7,886 nucleotides of DNA from Gammaproteobacteria bacterium (GCA_003476445.1 DMUF01000189.1:1-7886), one strand, 5' to 3'. Counted from the first letter of the stretch, positions 1 through 6,714 are shown. Notes: generated by a model not told the origin, from the letters alone. Made by a program: numbers and translations.

Positions 1-405
1 GCCTGGCTTGGTGGGGCGCATCGCTTTGCACATGAGGGTCGCATCGGTGTGCATGATCTCGACCTCACACCCGAAGTCAGGGAGTACCTGCGTGAGATGC
101 AGGTTGCTGACGCCGTTGTCGATCGGCTGGCAGTGCCGCAGGCGTCTGGTTCTCATTGGCTCGAATGGCGCGAGCGCAGCGCGCTTGCGGGCGTCGCGCC
201 CGCGCTGGCGGAGCCGTTAGCCGCGTGCCCTGCTGCGCTCAATCAGCAGGAGTCGCTGGACTCGGTCATGCATGCGGACCTTGATGTGCGCGAAGCCCTG
301 ATGGACCGCGCGTATCGGCATCGGCAGTGCCGCCTCAGGATTCTCGCGCGGGCGCAGCAGGCGCTGCAGCCGGAATTCGAGGCGCGTCTTGCTCGCGGCG
401 GCTAG
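1..405 (+). CDS. C-terminal part of a probable ClpP/crotonase-fold periplasmic protein (COG3904-like), 5' truncated by window edge
   Basis: The frame is open from the first base to a TAG stop, giving 134 residues, so the gene begins outside the window. A GTG at 49 could be read as a start, but the coding sense continues upstream of it. The segment AWLGGAHRFAHEGRIGVHD near the left edge resembles the stretch after the CASAC-type nucleophile in COG3904 proteins, where a line such as LGG.RR....ARLGFH precedes a conserved histidine (here H18 of the visible part). The following REYLREMQVADAVVDRL and SHWLEWRERSALAGV match that family's helical segment and its end-of-domain W...E...L..G pattern. This assignment is from memory of the family; the serine motif that would confirm it lies outside the window. 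About 60 residues after this, to the stop, are a charged Arg/Ala-rich tail without recognisable motif. It is unrelated to the antiporter operon and converges on it. Confidence 0.6.
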   Translation, partial: AWLGGAHRFAHEGRIGVHDLDLTPEVREYLREMQVADAVVDRLAVPQASGSHWLEWRERSALAGVAPALAEPLAACPAALNQQESLDSVMHADLDVREALMDRAYRHRQCRLRILARAQQALQPEFEARLARGG

Positions 406-2099
406 GTGAAGAACAGCTCCTGAATCAGGATCGCCGCCAGGATTGCGATGGTGAAGAAGACCATGCGTCCGGTCGGATGAGAACCCGCGATCGCGCGCAC
501 GGGTCCGTCGACACGTTGCGCCCAGACGATGATCCGATCCTTGGTCAGCAGAAGTTGGTCGGCGATTCTTTCACGCGCCCCAGCCAGCCCTTCGAGCGTG
601 CGCAGAGGCCCATCGCGCAACGGTCTGCGCCACAGCCAGTCGACATCGAGCGTCAGATTGCGGCCGAGCGGCCACCCGGCGAAACGCAGCCATACGAAGA
701 ATGCGAGACCCGCGAAGAAGAGCAGCTCGAACTGCAGCAGGACATGGTCGGTCGTATAGGGCGAGTACTCCGGCGTGACGGGCAGGAGCGCATAGAACGT
801 TCCAGGCATGAGCCCGATCCCGATGCAGAGCAACGCGAAAAAGCCCATGGCTCCGCGTTCATGCAGGGGCGCCTCTGCGGGTCGCAGCCCGCGGTCCGGA
901 CCGAAGAACACGAAGTACTGGAGCTTGATGCCCACATCGAGAAAGACCCCGGCAGTACCCAGCGCGAGCAGTAGCCACAGCCAGTCGAGCCCTTCCTGAT
1001 AGGCGGCCTCGGAGACGAGCGCCTTGGCAACAAAGCCAGAGGTGAAGGGAAACGCGGAGATCGCAAGACCGCCGATGATGCAGCACAGAGCGGTGAACGG
1101 CATCTGTCGCCCGATGCCGCCAAGCTCGCTGAACGTTTGGCGACCGGTGGCGCTCAGCACGCTGCCAACGGCCATGATCAGCAGCGCCTTGTAGATGATG
1201 TGTGCGAACGCATGCGCAACAGCGCCGCTCACGGCAAGCTCGGTACCGATGCCGATACCAACCAGCATGAATCCGACCTGGTTCACGATGCTGTAGCCCA
1301 GCATGCGCCGCGGTTGGCTTTCCGCCAGACCGTAGAAAATGCCGTAGAAGATCATGATGAGTCCAAGCACGATCAGGATCTCGGCGCCGGGAAAGCCGCG
1401 CGCGAGCACGTAGACCGCAGTCTTGGTGGTGAACGCCGACAGAAAGACCATGCCGGTCGTCGATGCTTCCGGATAGCTGTCTGGCACCCATGAGGAAAAA
1501 GGCGGCGCCCCGGTGTTAATCAGAAATCCGGCGAGGATCAGCGCGCGGGGCACGCTGTCGGGCAGCATGGAGGCGAAGGTCACCTGCCCGCTGCTGGCGA
1601 CTTCCCCTGCTACCCCCGCCATCAGCAGCACGCCGCCGAACAGGTGCACTGCGAGGTAGCGCAACCCCGCGCGGCGCGCCGCTTCGGTGCCGGACGCGAA
1701 GATCACCGTGGCGGATCCGAGAGCCATCAGTTCCCAGAAGATCAGCACCGTGATCAGGTCGCCGGCGAATATCACGCCGAAGGCGAACGCCATATAGGCA
1801 TAGGCGGCGCTCAGCTCGGTCCGGTTGGTCTGCCGTAGGGCATAAAGCCCCCCAGCGATGCCCATGAGTGCGAACACGGTGCCGAACAGGCGGCTCAACG
1901 CATCGGCCCGAATGGGCTCTAGGGTCATGCCGAGGAAGCTGGGCGCCGTGGCAAGTGTGTCTGGCAGTTGCCACACGAGAGCGAGGGCGATGGCGGGCGC
2001 GCCGACGAGCAGAATGGCGCGCAGTGCCGCCGGCGCCATCGGTATCAGAAGCGCGGCTATGAGCATAACCGCCCCGGGGTGCAGCAGAAGCTCAGTCAT
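402..2099 (-). CDS. Third MrpD/NuoL-like antiporter subunit (D3), TM7 lysine absent, C-terminal helical arm
   Basis: This 565-residue polytopic membrane protein of the proton-conducting transporter family (MrpD/NuoL/M/N) is the last gene of the operon. Its ATG overlaps the end of the 78-residue gene by 8 bases. The TM5 glutamate is present (E123 in FWELMALGSATVI), as are the TM8 lysine (K226, FTTKTAVYVL), the TM10 H296/H300/K304 group (VAHAFAHIIYKALL) and the TM12 lysine (K359, GFVAKA). The usual TM7 lysine is not: the segment reads GFLINTGAPPFSSWVP, with N195 where D1 has K224, and the following HxWLP histidine is serine. After about 14 membrane segments (to about residue 474) the chain continues with a charged, probably amphipathic stretch (about 480-540, including LDVDWLWRRPL) and one last hydrophobic helix (about 546-563). 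That layout recalls the lateral helix plus anchor of NuoL, but is shorter. Likely role: a third antiporter module whose proton path differs from D1 and D2. Ion specificity cannot be read from sequence. Confidence 0.93.
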   Translation of the reverse strand: MTELLLHPGAVMLIAALLIPMAPAALRAILLVGAPAIALALVWQLPDTLATAPSFLGMTLEPIRADALSRLFGTVFALMGIAGGLYALRQTNRTELSAAYAYMAFAFGVIFAGDLITVLIFWELMALGSATVIFASGTEAARRAGLRYLAVHLFGGVLLMAGVAGEVASSGQVTFASMLPDSVPRALILAGFLINTGAPPFSSWVPDSYPEASTTGMVFLSAFTTKTAVYVLARGFPGAEILIVLGLIMIFYGIFYGLAESQPRRMLGYSIVNQVGFMLVGIGIGTELAVSGAVAHAFAHIIYKALLIMAVGSVLSATGRQTFSELGGIGRQMPFTALCCIIGGLAISAFPFTSGFVAKALVSEAAYQEGLDWLWLLLALGTAGVFLDVGIKLQYFVFFGPDRGLRPAEAPLHERGAMGFFALLCIGIGLMPGTFYALLPVTPEYSPYTTDHVLLQFELLFFAGLAFFVWLRFAGWPLGRNLTLDVDWLWRRPLRDGPLRTLEGLAGARERIADQLLLTKDRIIVWAQRVDGPVRAIAGSHPTGRMVFFTIAILAAILIQELFFT

Positions 2100-2328
2100 A
2101 GTAAGTGTCCGGGCGTTTGAGAAGCGCCTTCACCAGCTTGGCAACGACGATCGAGGCAAAGCCTGCACCCAGACCAATGAGTGCGTGAATGCCGGGCTGC
2201 CCTGCGAGCCCCGTGTGGCCGTGCGTTACGCTGAAATCAGCAATGATGAGCGCTGCCAGTACTACGCCGGTCACGATTAGCTGAATTCGCGTGGGTTCAA
2301 AACGCCGGGTCTCAGACGGTGGTGTCAT
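2092..2328 (-). CDS. Small two-helix membrane protein of the Mrp-like operon, C-terminal YYD
   Basis: A 78-residue protein without a named function that I recognise. It has a charged N-terminus (1-14), a first hydrophobic helix (about 16-33, IQLIVTGVVLAALIIADF), a short His/Gly-containing loop (about 34-47, THGHTGLAGQPGIH), a second helix (about 48-69, ending in VAKLVKALL) and a basic-to-acidic tail KRPDTYYD. Its ATG sits inside the stop of the upstream antiporter gene (ATGA, 4-base overlap), with a GGGAG ribosome-binding sequence 8 bases before the start. It overlaps the next gene by 8 bases. High-GC codon use and strict operon placement argue that it is real rather than a spurious ORF. From memory, related small proteins with a PGFYA-like loop and a terminal DYYD occur in similar Mrp-like clusters of other bacteria. 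I infer an accessory or assembly subunit placed between the D2 and D3 modules. Confidence 0.85.
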   Translation of the reverse strand: MTPPSETRRFEPTRIQLIVTGVVLAALIIADFSVTHGHTGLAGQPGIHALIGLGAGFASIVVAKLVKALLKRPDTYYD

Positions 2329-3848
2329 GGCAGCACTCCCGTGATCCGATTGGCGATGGCGAGCGGAAGATCAGGCACGAAGAACAGCGCCAGGGAACCG
2401 ACGGCGGTGATGCCCATAGCGACCAGCATGGGCCATGGCGCTTCGCCGTGCCCTCCTGGGCTCGCGTGCCCTCCTGGGCTCGCGTGCGCTGCAGCGCTCG
2501 CGTGCACGTCCGCAGCAGGTTCGCGGCGGAAGAACGCGTTGTAGATCAGCGGTGCAAAATAGGCCGCGTTGAGCAGGGTGGACGCAAATATCACGACCAG
2601 CACAAACACATCCTCTGCTGCTAGGGCCCCGGCGAGCAGATACCACTTGCCGATGAATCCTGCGGTGGGCGGCAGCCCGATCATGCCGCAGGCGCCGATA
2701 GCGAAGGCAATCATGGTGATCGGCATGCGTCGGCCGATGCCGTTCAGTTCGCTGACGCGGGTCTTGTGGGCGGCGGTGTAGATCGCGCCGGCGGCAAAAA
2801 ACAGTGTGATTTTGCCGAGCGCGTGGGCAGCGATGTGAAGGATGGCGCCGGTCATGGCAAGTGGGGTGGCCAGTGCCGCAGCCATGATCACGTAGGAGAG
2901 TTGGCTGACCGTAGAGTAGGCAAGCCGGCGTTTCAGGTTGTCCTGCCGCAGGGCGATGATGGATGCGGCAAGCACCGTGATACCGGCCGCGTAGACCAGC
3001 CAGTCGGTCGTATCCGCGGCTGAGAACAGATCCATCCCGAAGACATAGACGATGATTTTGACGATGCAGAACACGCCCGCCTTGACCACCGCCACCGCGT
3101 GCAGCAATGCGCTGACCGGCGTGGGTGCGACCATCGCGGCAGGCAGCCAGCGATGCACCGGCATGAGCGCCGCCTTGCCGATTCCGTAGGCAAAGAGGAT
3201 CGAGAGCCACAGCACCAGATCATCGCTGACGCGCGCCGGAATCGTGCCCCCAAGGCGAAAATCAAGCGCCCCGGCAATGACATGCACACCCACGATAGCG
3301 GGCAGTAGGCCCAGTACAGAGGTAGCCAGCAGCCAGATGAGATAGGTACGTGCCCCTCGCCGCGCGGCTGTGTCGCCCTTCATTGCCACGAGCGGGTAGG
3401 TGGCGAGCGTCAGCGCTTCGTAACAGAGAAACAGGGTAAACAGATTGGCGGCAAAGGCGATGCCCATGCTGCTGCCGATGGCGATAGCGGCGAACGCGAA
3501 GAAGGTGGTCTGTCTCGGTTCATCGTTGCCGCGCAGATAGCCGATCGCGTAAACGGTGGTGACGACCCACAGCATGGACGCAATGCTGGCGAAGAGCAGG
3601 CCGAGTGGCTCGGCGGCGAATGCGATATCGAGCCCTGGCAAAACCTGAAGAACGTGGGTCACCCCGCCCGCCTCAGCGGTTGCGCCGAGTACTCGAGTAC
3701 CGATGGCGATCACGGTCGCGCAGAGGCCGAGACCCGCACCGATGGATACGGCCTCACGTACATTCGGGTAGGCGCGTGTGAGCGTGACCCCGATGGCCGC
3801 GACGATCGGCAGGCCAATGGCGAGACCGAAGAGCATCGCGTCGCTCAT
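2325..3848 (-). CDS. Second antiporter-like subunit (D2) with NuoL/MrpA-type TM7-TM8 motif
   Basis: A 507-residue polytopic protein of the proton-conducting transporter family. All expected channel residues are visible: E144 in TM5 (CYEALTLATYPLV), K225 in TM7 (GIGKAALMPVHRWLP), H250/K256 in TM8 (SALLHAVAVVKAGVF), H338/H342/K346 in TM10 and K401 in TM12 (GFIGKWYL). The stretch WLPAAMVAPTPVSALLH followed by VVKAG is of the kind seen in NuoL, EchA and the N-terminal part of MrpA, rather than in typical MrpD. Since no mrpA gene is present, D2 may stand in for the MrpA N-terminal module. The loop before the last membrane segments (about 444-472) carries a histidine hexapeptide repeat (see the 2448-2501 entry). 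The ATG overlaps the D1 stop by 4 bases. Usual annotation would be 'Na+/H+ antiporter subunit D'; assigning it to A or D needs phylogeny. Confidence 0.94.
   Translation of the reverse strand: MSDAMLFGLAIGLPIVAAIGVTLTRAYPNVREAVSIGAGLGLCATVIAIGTRVLGATAEAGGVTHVLQVLPGLDIAFAAEPLGLLFASIASMLWVVTTVYAIGYLRGNDEPRQTTFFAFAAIAIGSSMGIAFAANLFTLFLCYEALTLATYPLVAMKGDTAARRGARTYLIWLLATSVLGLLPAIVGVHVIAGALDFRLGGTIPARVSDDLVLWLSILFAYGIGKAALMPVHRWLPAAMVAPTPVSALLHAVAVVKAGVFCIVKIIVYVFGMDLFSAADTTDWLVYAAGITVLAASIIALRQDNLKRRLAYSTVSQLSYVIMAAALATPLAMTGAILHIAAHALGKITLFFAAGAIYTAAHKTRVSELNGIGRRMPITMIAFAIGACGMIGLPPTAGFIGKWYLLAGALAAEDVFVLVVIFASTLLNAAYFAPLIYNAFFRREPAADVHASAAAHASPGGHASPGGHGEAPWPMLVAMGITAVGSLALFFVPDLPLAIANRITGVLP
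2448..2501. repeat. Three 18-bp tandem units encoding a His hexapeptide repeat in D2
   Basis: On the plus strand the unit GTGCCCTCCTGGGCTCGC occurs twice without change (2448-2465 and 2466-2483). A diverged third unit, GTGCGCTGCAGCGCTCGC, follows at 2484-2501. Read on the coding (minus) strand the array gives HASAAA-HASPGG-HASPGG-type hexapeptides, with histidines at D2 residues 449, 455, 461 and 467 and a following HGEAPW. The unit length is a multiple of three, so copy changes keep the frame. Two identical copies beside a diverged one suggest recent slippage or duplication in a surface loop. Confidence 0.9.
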
Positions 3849-5329
3849 TGTGGCTGATCCATGATGGAATCCGCCGCCGCCCGTGCAAGCCCAGCCGTGA
3901 GATCAGTGTCGAGCCCGAAATAAATGCAGGCTGCAAGCACGAGCCAGGTTGCTGCCAGCATGATCGGGGGCGCCTCTGTGACCGTCGGCGCATCGGCGGG
4001 ACGTTCACGCAGGTACACCATCTCGATGACGCGGCCCATGTAGGCGAGCGCGATCAGCGAACTTGCCATCAGCACGATTACGAGCGACCAGTGACCCGCG
4101 TCAAGCGCGCCGACAGCGAGGTACCATTTGCTGACGAAACCGACCGTTCCCGGTACGCCGAGCAGACTGGCACCCGCGAGCACGAACCCGGCCATGGTCC
4201 ACGGCATTTGGCGACCGATGCCGGCGAGGTGGGAAAGATGCACCGAGCCGAGGCGGAGCATGACGCCGCCCAGAAGCATGAAGAGTGCGCCCTTCATCAG
4301 CGCGTGGTTAGCAAGATGCACGAGCGCGCCCGTCAGCGAGTTGAGGTTGGCAACGGCGATTCCGAACGTGATGTAGCCGATCTGCGCCACGCTCGAATAG
4401 GCGAGCATGCGTTTCACGTTGTCCTGAGCGATGGCGAGCAGCGATCCCGCCGTGATCGCCGCAAGCGACAGAACGAATAGCACGAACGACCAGTTGGCCT
4501 GTGCCAAGGCGATGTCGAAGTCGAAGATGTCGTACGCGAATCGGATCAGCAGGTATAGCGTGACCTTGGTGGCGGTTGCGGCGAGCAGCGCGCTGCTGAC
4601 GGAAGGTGCCCACGCATAGGCATTGGGTAGCCAGAGATGCAGTGGGAACAGCGCAGACTTGAGTGCGAGCCCCGCAATCAGAAAGCCGAGTCCGGTGAGC
4701 ACGCCGGGATGATCCATGATGCCATCCAGACGTGTATCCAGATCGGTCATGTTGAGCGTGCCGGTCTGCAGGTACAGGAAGCCGACGCCAATGACGTAGA
4801 ACGTGGCGCCGATGGTGCCGAGTATCAGGTACTGGAATGCCGCCGTGAGCGCGCGCCGGTCCTTCCCCATCGCAATCAGCGTATAAGCCGACAGGGACGC
4901 GATCTCCATGAACACGAAGGCGTTGAAGGTATCGCCGGTGATGACCATGCCGAGCAGGCCTGCGGTGCAGAGCAGATAGATGGCGTGGTACCAGCCCTGC
5001 AGGGGCTGCGGGATCTCCGCGCGCACGCTGCGGTAACCGTAGAGGTGGACGATGAGTGCCATAAAGCCGACGACGCCCAGCATGAACGCTGCGAGCGCGT
5101 CGACGCGGTACTCGATGCCGATAGGCGGCGCCCAGCTGCCCATGGCGTACGACAGCACGTTACCGTCGAACACCGCCCGCCCCATGACGACGATGCACAC
5201 GCACGAAAAGGTGAGCGTCAGGGTTGCAAGCCACCAGCACAGGCGCGAGTGACGAATCAGCGCGCAAAGCGCGGCTGCCATCAGCGGCGCGACCACCACC
5301 AGCGCGGGCATGTGCGTGAGCTCGATCAT
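3845..5329 (-). CDS. mnhD: Na+/H+ antiporter subunit D (D1), canonical MrpD/MnhD
   Basis: A 494-residue, roughly 14-helix antiporter-like subunit, homologous to NuoM/NuoN of complex I. It carries the full set of family residues: E142 in TM5 (FMEIASLSAYTLIAMG), K224 in TM7 (LALKSALFPLHLWLP), K255 in TM8 (ATATKVTLYLL), H338, H342 and K346 in TM10 (LVHLANHALMKGALF), and K401 in TM12 (GFVSKWYL). The equivalents of E142 and K224 are essential for antiport in studied Mrp systems. The SALLAATATKVTLYLL motif is the MrpD type, distinguishing it from D2. The ATG lies in an ATGA overlap with the mnhC stop, with AGGA 9 bases upstream. It is of normal length with no visible defect. It should form an inner-membrane complex with the products of the surrounding genes and carry one H+ translocation path. 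Confidence 0.96.
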   Translation of the reverse strand: MIELTHMPALVVVAPLMAAALCALIRHSRLCWWLATLTLTFSCVCIVVMGRAVFDGNVLSYAMGSWAPPIGIEYRVDALAAFMLGVVGFMALIVHLYGYRSVRAEIPQPLQGWYHAIYLLCTAGLLGMVITGDTFNAFVFMEIASLSAYTLIAMGKDRRALTAAFQYLILGTIGATFYVIGVGFLYLQTGTLNMTDLDTRLDGIMDHPGVLTGLGFLIAGLALKSALFPLHLWLPNAYAWAPSVSSALLAATATKVTLYLLIRFAYDIFDFDIALAQANWSFVLFVLSLAAITAGSLLAIAQDNVKRMLAYSSVAQIGYITFGIAVANLNSLTGALVHLANHALMKGALFMLLGGVMLRLGSVHLSHLAGIGRQMPWTMAGFVLAGASLLGVPGTVGFVSKWYLAVGALDAGHWSLVIVLMASSLIALAYMGRVIEMVYLRERPADAPTVTEAPPIMLAATWLVLAACIYFGLDTDLTAGLARAAADSIMDQPQ

Positions 5330-5697
5330 GCGTCGCGATCCTGCTCGAAGATCGCGTCCTCTTCGATCGTTCCGTAGGCTTCCTTGATGCGGACCACCAG
5401 CGCGAGCCCGAGGGCGAGCGTGGCGACGCCGACGACGATGGCCGTCAGGATGAGGACGTGGGGCAGAGGGTTCGAATAGACGGTGAAGCGATCATTCAGA
5501 ATCACCGCCGTGCCACCGAGGACCTTGCCCGGTCCGATGTAGAGCAGATAGACCGAGGTCTGAAAGATCACGAGCCCGGTGAGCTTTTTGATCATGTTGC
5601 TGCGGGCAACGATGATGTAGAGCCCGGTCACGATCAGAAAGATCGTGATCCAGTGATTCAGCGCGCCGAAGAAGGTCAGCAGGGTCTCGGTGTTCAA
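5326..5697 (-). CDS. mnhC: Na+/H+ antiporter subunit C (NuoK-like)
   Basis: A 123-residue, three-helix protein (about 15-31, 41-56 and 79-103), homologous to NuoK of complex I. The family signature NPLPHVLILTAIVVGVA (76-92) and the tail VVRIKEAYGTIEEDAI are well conserved, as is ARSNMIKKLTGLVIFQTSVYL in the middle. It begins with TTG, four bases after the mnhB stop. I accept this start because it has a GAGGA ribosome-binding sequence 8 bases before it, the N-terminal length fits the family, and the first internal Met (M35) would remove the first helix. The stop overlaps the mnhD ATG by 4 bases. MrpC is a small core subunit of the complex, needed for assembly and antiport in studied systems. 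Confidence 0.95.
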   Translation of the reverse strand: MNTETLLTFFGALNHWITIFLIVTGLYIIVARSNMIKKLTGLVIFQTSVYLLYIGPGKVLGGTAVILNDRFTVYSNPLPHVLILTAIVVGVATLALGLALVVRIKEAYGTIEEDAIFEQDRDA

Positions 5698-5701
5698 CGC
5701 C

Positions 5702-6124
5702 TCAATCCTCGCCCTCGGTGAACGCGTAGAAGATGGTGAGCATGGTGGAGAACACGGTCACCAGCACGCCGAGTTCCACCAGCATGATGCCGAGATGCTG
5801 ACCGCCCGGTGGGTTGTCCGGATTCAGGGCCCCGTAGGCGAGGTAGTTGTCTCCAAGCGCCAAGGTAGCGATGCCAACACCGGCATAGATCAAAACGCCC
5901 AGGGGCATGCCTGCGATGACTACCGCGGGCGGCACCGCGCGCTGGGCGTGTGAGACCCCGAACACGAGGCCGTACAGAATGATGGCGCTGGCAGCAATGG
6001 CACCCGCCTGGAATCCCCCGCCCGGACCGTACTCCCCATGGAACTGGACATAGAGCGCGTACAGCAGCATGGGTGGAATCAGGATGCGCGCAATGACGCG
6101 CGGAATGGGCGGCCCGCCGTTCAT
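5702..6124 (-). CDS. mnhB: Na+/H+ antiporter subunit B (MnhB domain)
   Basis: A 140-residue, four-helix MnhB-domain protein. The N-terminal IPRVIARILIPPMLLYALYV is followed by the family hallmark HGEYGPGGGFQAGAI (29-43), here with Tyr where many homologues have a His or Leu. Later come NPPGGQHLGIMLVELGV (104-120), with E117 in the membrane, and a short acidic end TEGED. The ATG overlaps the preceding stop by 4 bases, and a strong GGAGG lies only 4 bases before it. MrpB is a small core subunit and corresponds to MbhF in Mbh-type complexes. Length is normal. Confidence 0.96.
   Translation of the reverse strand: MNGGPPIPRVIARILIPPMLLYALYVQFHGEYGPGGGFQAGAIAASAIILYGLVFGVSHAQRAVPPAVVIAGMPLGVLIYAGVGIATLALGDNYLAYGALNPDNPPGGQHLGIMLVELGVLVTVFSTMLTIFYAFTEGED
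5706..5710 (-). promoter_or_regulatory. Ribosome-binding site deciding the TTG start of mnhC
   Basis: The coding strand reads GAGGA, then TTGAGGCG, then the TTG start. The site lies inside the last codons of mnhB, so ribosomes ending mnhB are well placed to restart. No ATG or GTG in this frame lies close enough to compete. Confidence 0.6.
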
Positions 6125-6714
6125 TGGTCCTCCGGTGGCGCTGAGGCATCGTCTGCTTGCGCGCCGTCGCGCGCTGCGTCGACGCGTCGGCGCACGCTCA
6201 GCCTGAGCAGCATGATGACGCTGAGCCCCGCGGTGAAGATTACCGTAGTCTCACCGAGGGTATCGAAGCCGCGATAGCTGGCAAGCACGGCGGTGATCAC
6301 GTTCGGAACACCGATTTCTTCGGGTGTCTTCTCGATGTAGTACGGCGCCACGTGGTTGTGAATGGCGCCATGAGGATCGCCGAACTCCGGTAGCCCGGAC
6401 GTGCCGTAGAGCAGAATTACGCCGGTCACTGCGGAAAGCAGCAGCGCGGAGGGATCAAGCCGGCGCCCCCGTGATTCCTCGCTGCCAACGCGTTTCAACG
6501 CGGCGAGCAGCAGGACCGTCGAAATGCCGGCACCAACCGCGGCTTCGGTCATGCCGACATCGGGCGCATCGAGGGCGACGAGCAGCGTAGCCATGATGAA
6601 GCTGTAGGCACCAAGCAGGGCAACCACCGCCAGCAGATTCTGCAGCGGCAACAGCCCGACCACGATGATGGCAAGGATGATCAGCAGCGCGAAGGGCAGC
6701 AGGACTTCAATCAC
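6121..6714 (-). CDS. MrpA C-terminal equivalent: MbhD (DUF4040) fused to MbhE
   Basis: A 197-residue membrane protein. Residues 1-75 form three helices of the MbhD/DUF4040 type, with the signature ALDAPDVGMTEAAVGAGIS (47-65; D52 and E57). Residues 85-176 form an MbhE-like part with one helix, a periplasmic-looking loop rich in His/Pro (HNHVAPYYIEKTPEEIGVPN, 119-138) and the signature YRGFDTLGETTVI (147-159; D151 and E155). In classical Mrp systems these two parts are the C-terminus of MrpA; in Mbh-type systems they are separate genes. Here they are one protein without the MrpA N-terminal antiporter domain. The tail (177-197) is charged and Asp/Ala/Pro-rich. It begins with GTG, overlapping the end of mnhG by 8 bases. 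In known structures this region lies close to the proposed Na+ path, so it is likely central to cation transfer. Confidence 0.94.
   Translation of the reverse strand: MIEVLLPFALLIILAIIVVGLLPLQNLLAVVALLGAYSFIMATLLVALDAPDVGMTEAAVGAGISTVLLLAALKRVGSEESRGRRLDPSALLLSAVTGVILLYGTSGLPEFGDPHGAIHNHVAPYYIEKTPEEIGVPNVITAVLASYRGFDTLGETTVIFTAGLSVIMLLRLSVRRRVDAARDGAQADDASAPPEDQ

Noticed and set aside
418..430. Perfect inverted repeat TCCTGA-A-TCAGGA near the end of D3, considered as a terminator
   Set aside because: The loop is one base, the stem is short, there is no T-tract on either strand, and the bases lie in conserved-frame coding sequence (the ILIQELF end).
327..974. Plus-strand open frame of 215 codons opposite D3
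   Set aside because: The translation is rich in Arg, Gln, Glu and Pro with no membrane or domain pattern. It lies opposite a strongly conserved gene, as expected for an antisense frame in GC-rich DNA.
859..1491. Minus-strand 210-codon frame inside D3
   Set aside because: An alternate reading frame of D3 with an Arg/His/Ala-rich product. D3's own frame holds the conserved family residues.
3848..4480. Plus-strand open frame of 210 codons starting between D1 and D2
   Set aside because: Same shadow pattern opposite D1, with a highly charged product and no recognisable features.
4637..5377. Plus-strand open frame of 246 codons opposite D1
   Set aside because: Composition is Arg/His/Glu-rich and low-complexity. 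It mirrors the codon bias of D1 and overlaps its well-supported motifs; no ribosome-binding site or homology was recognised.
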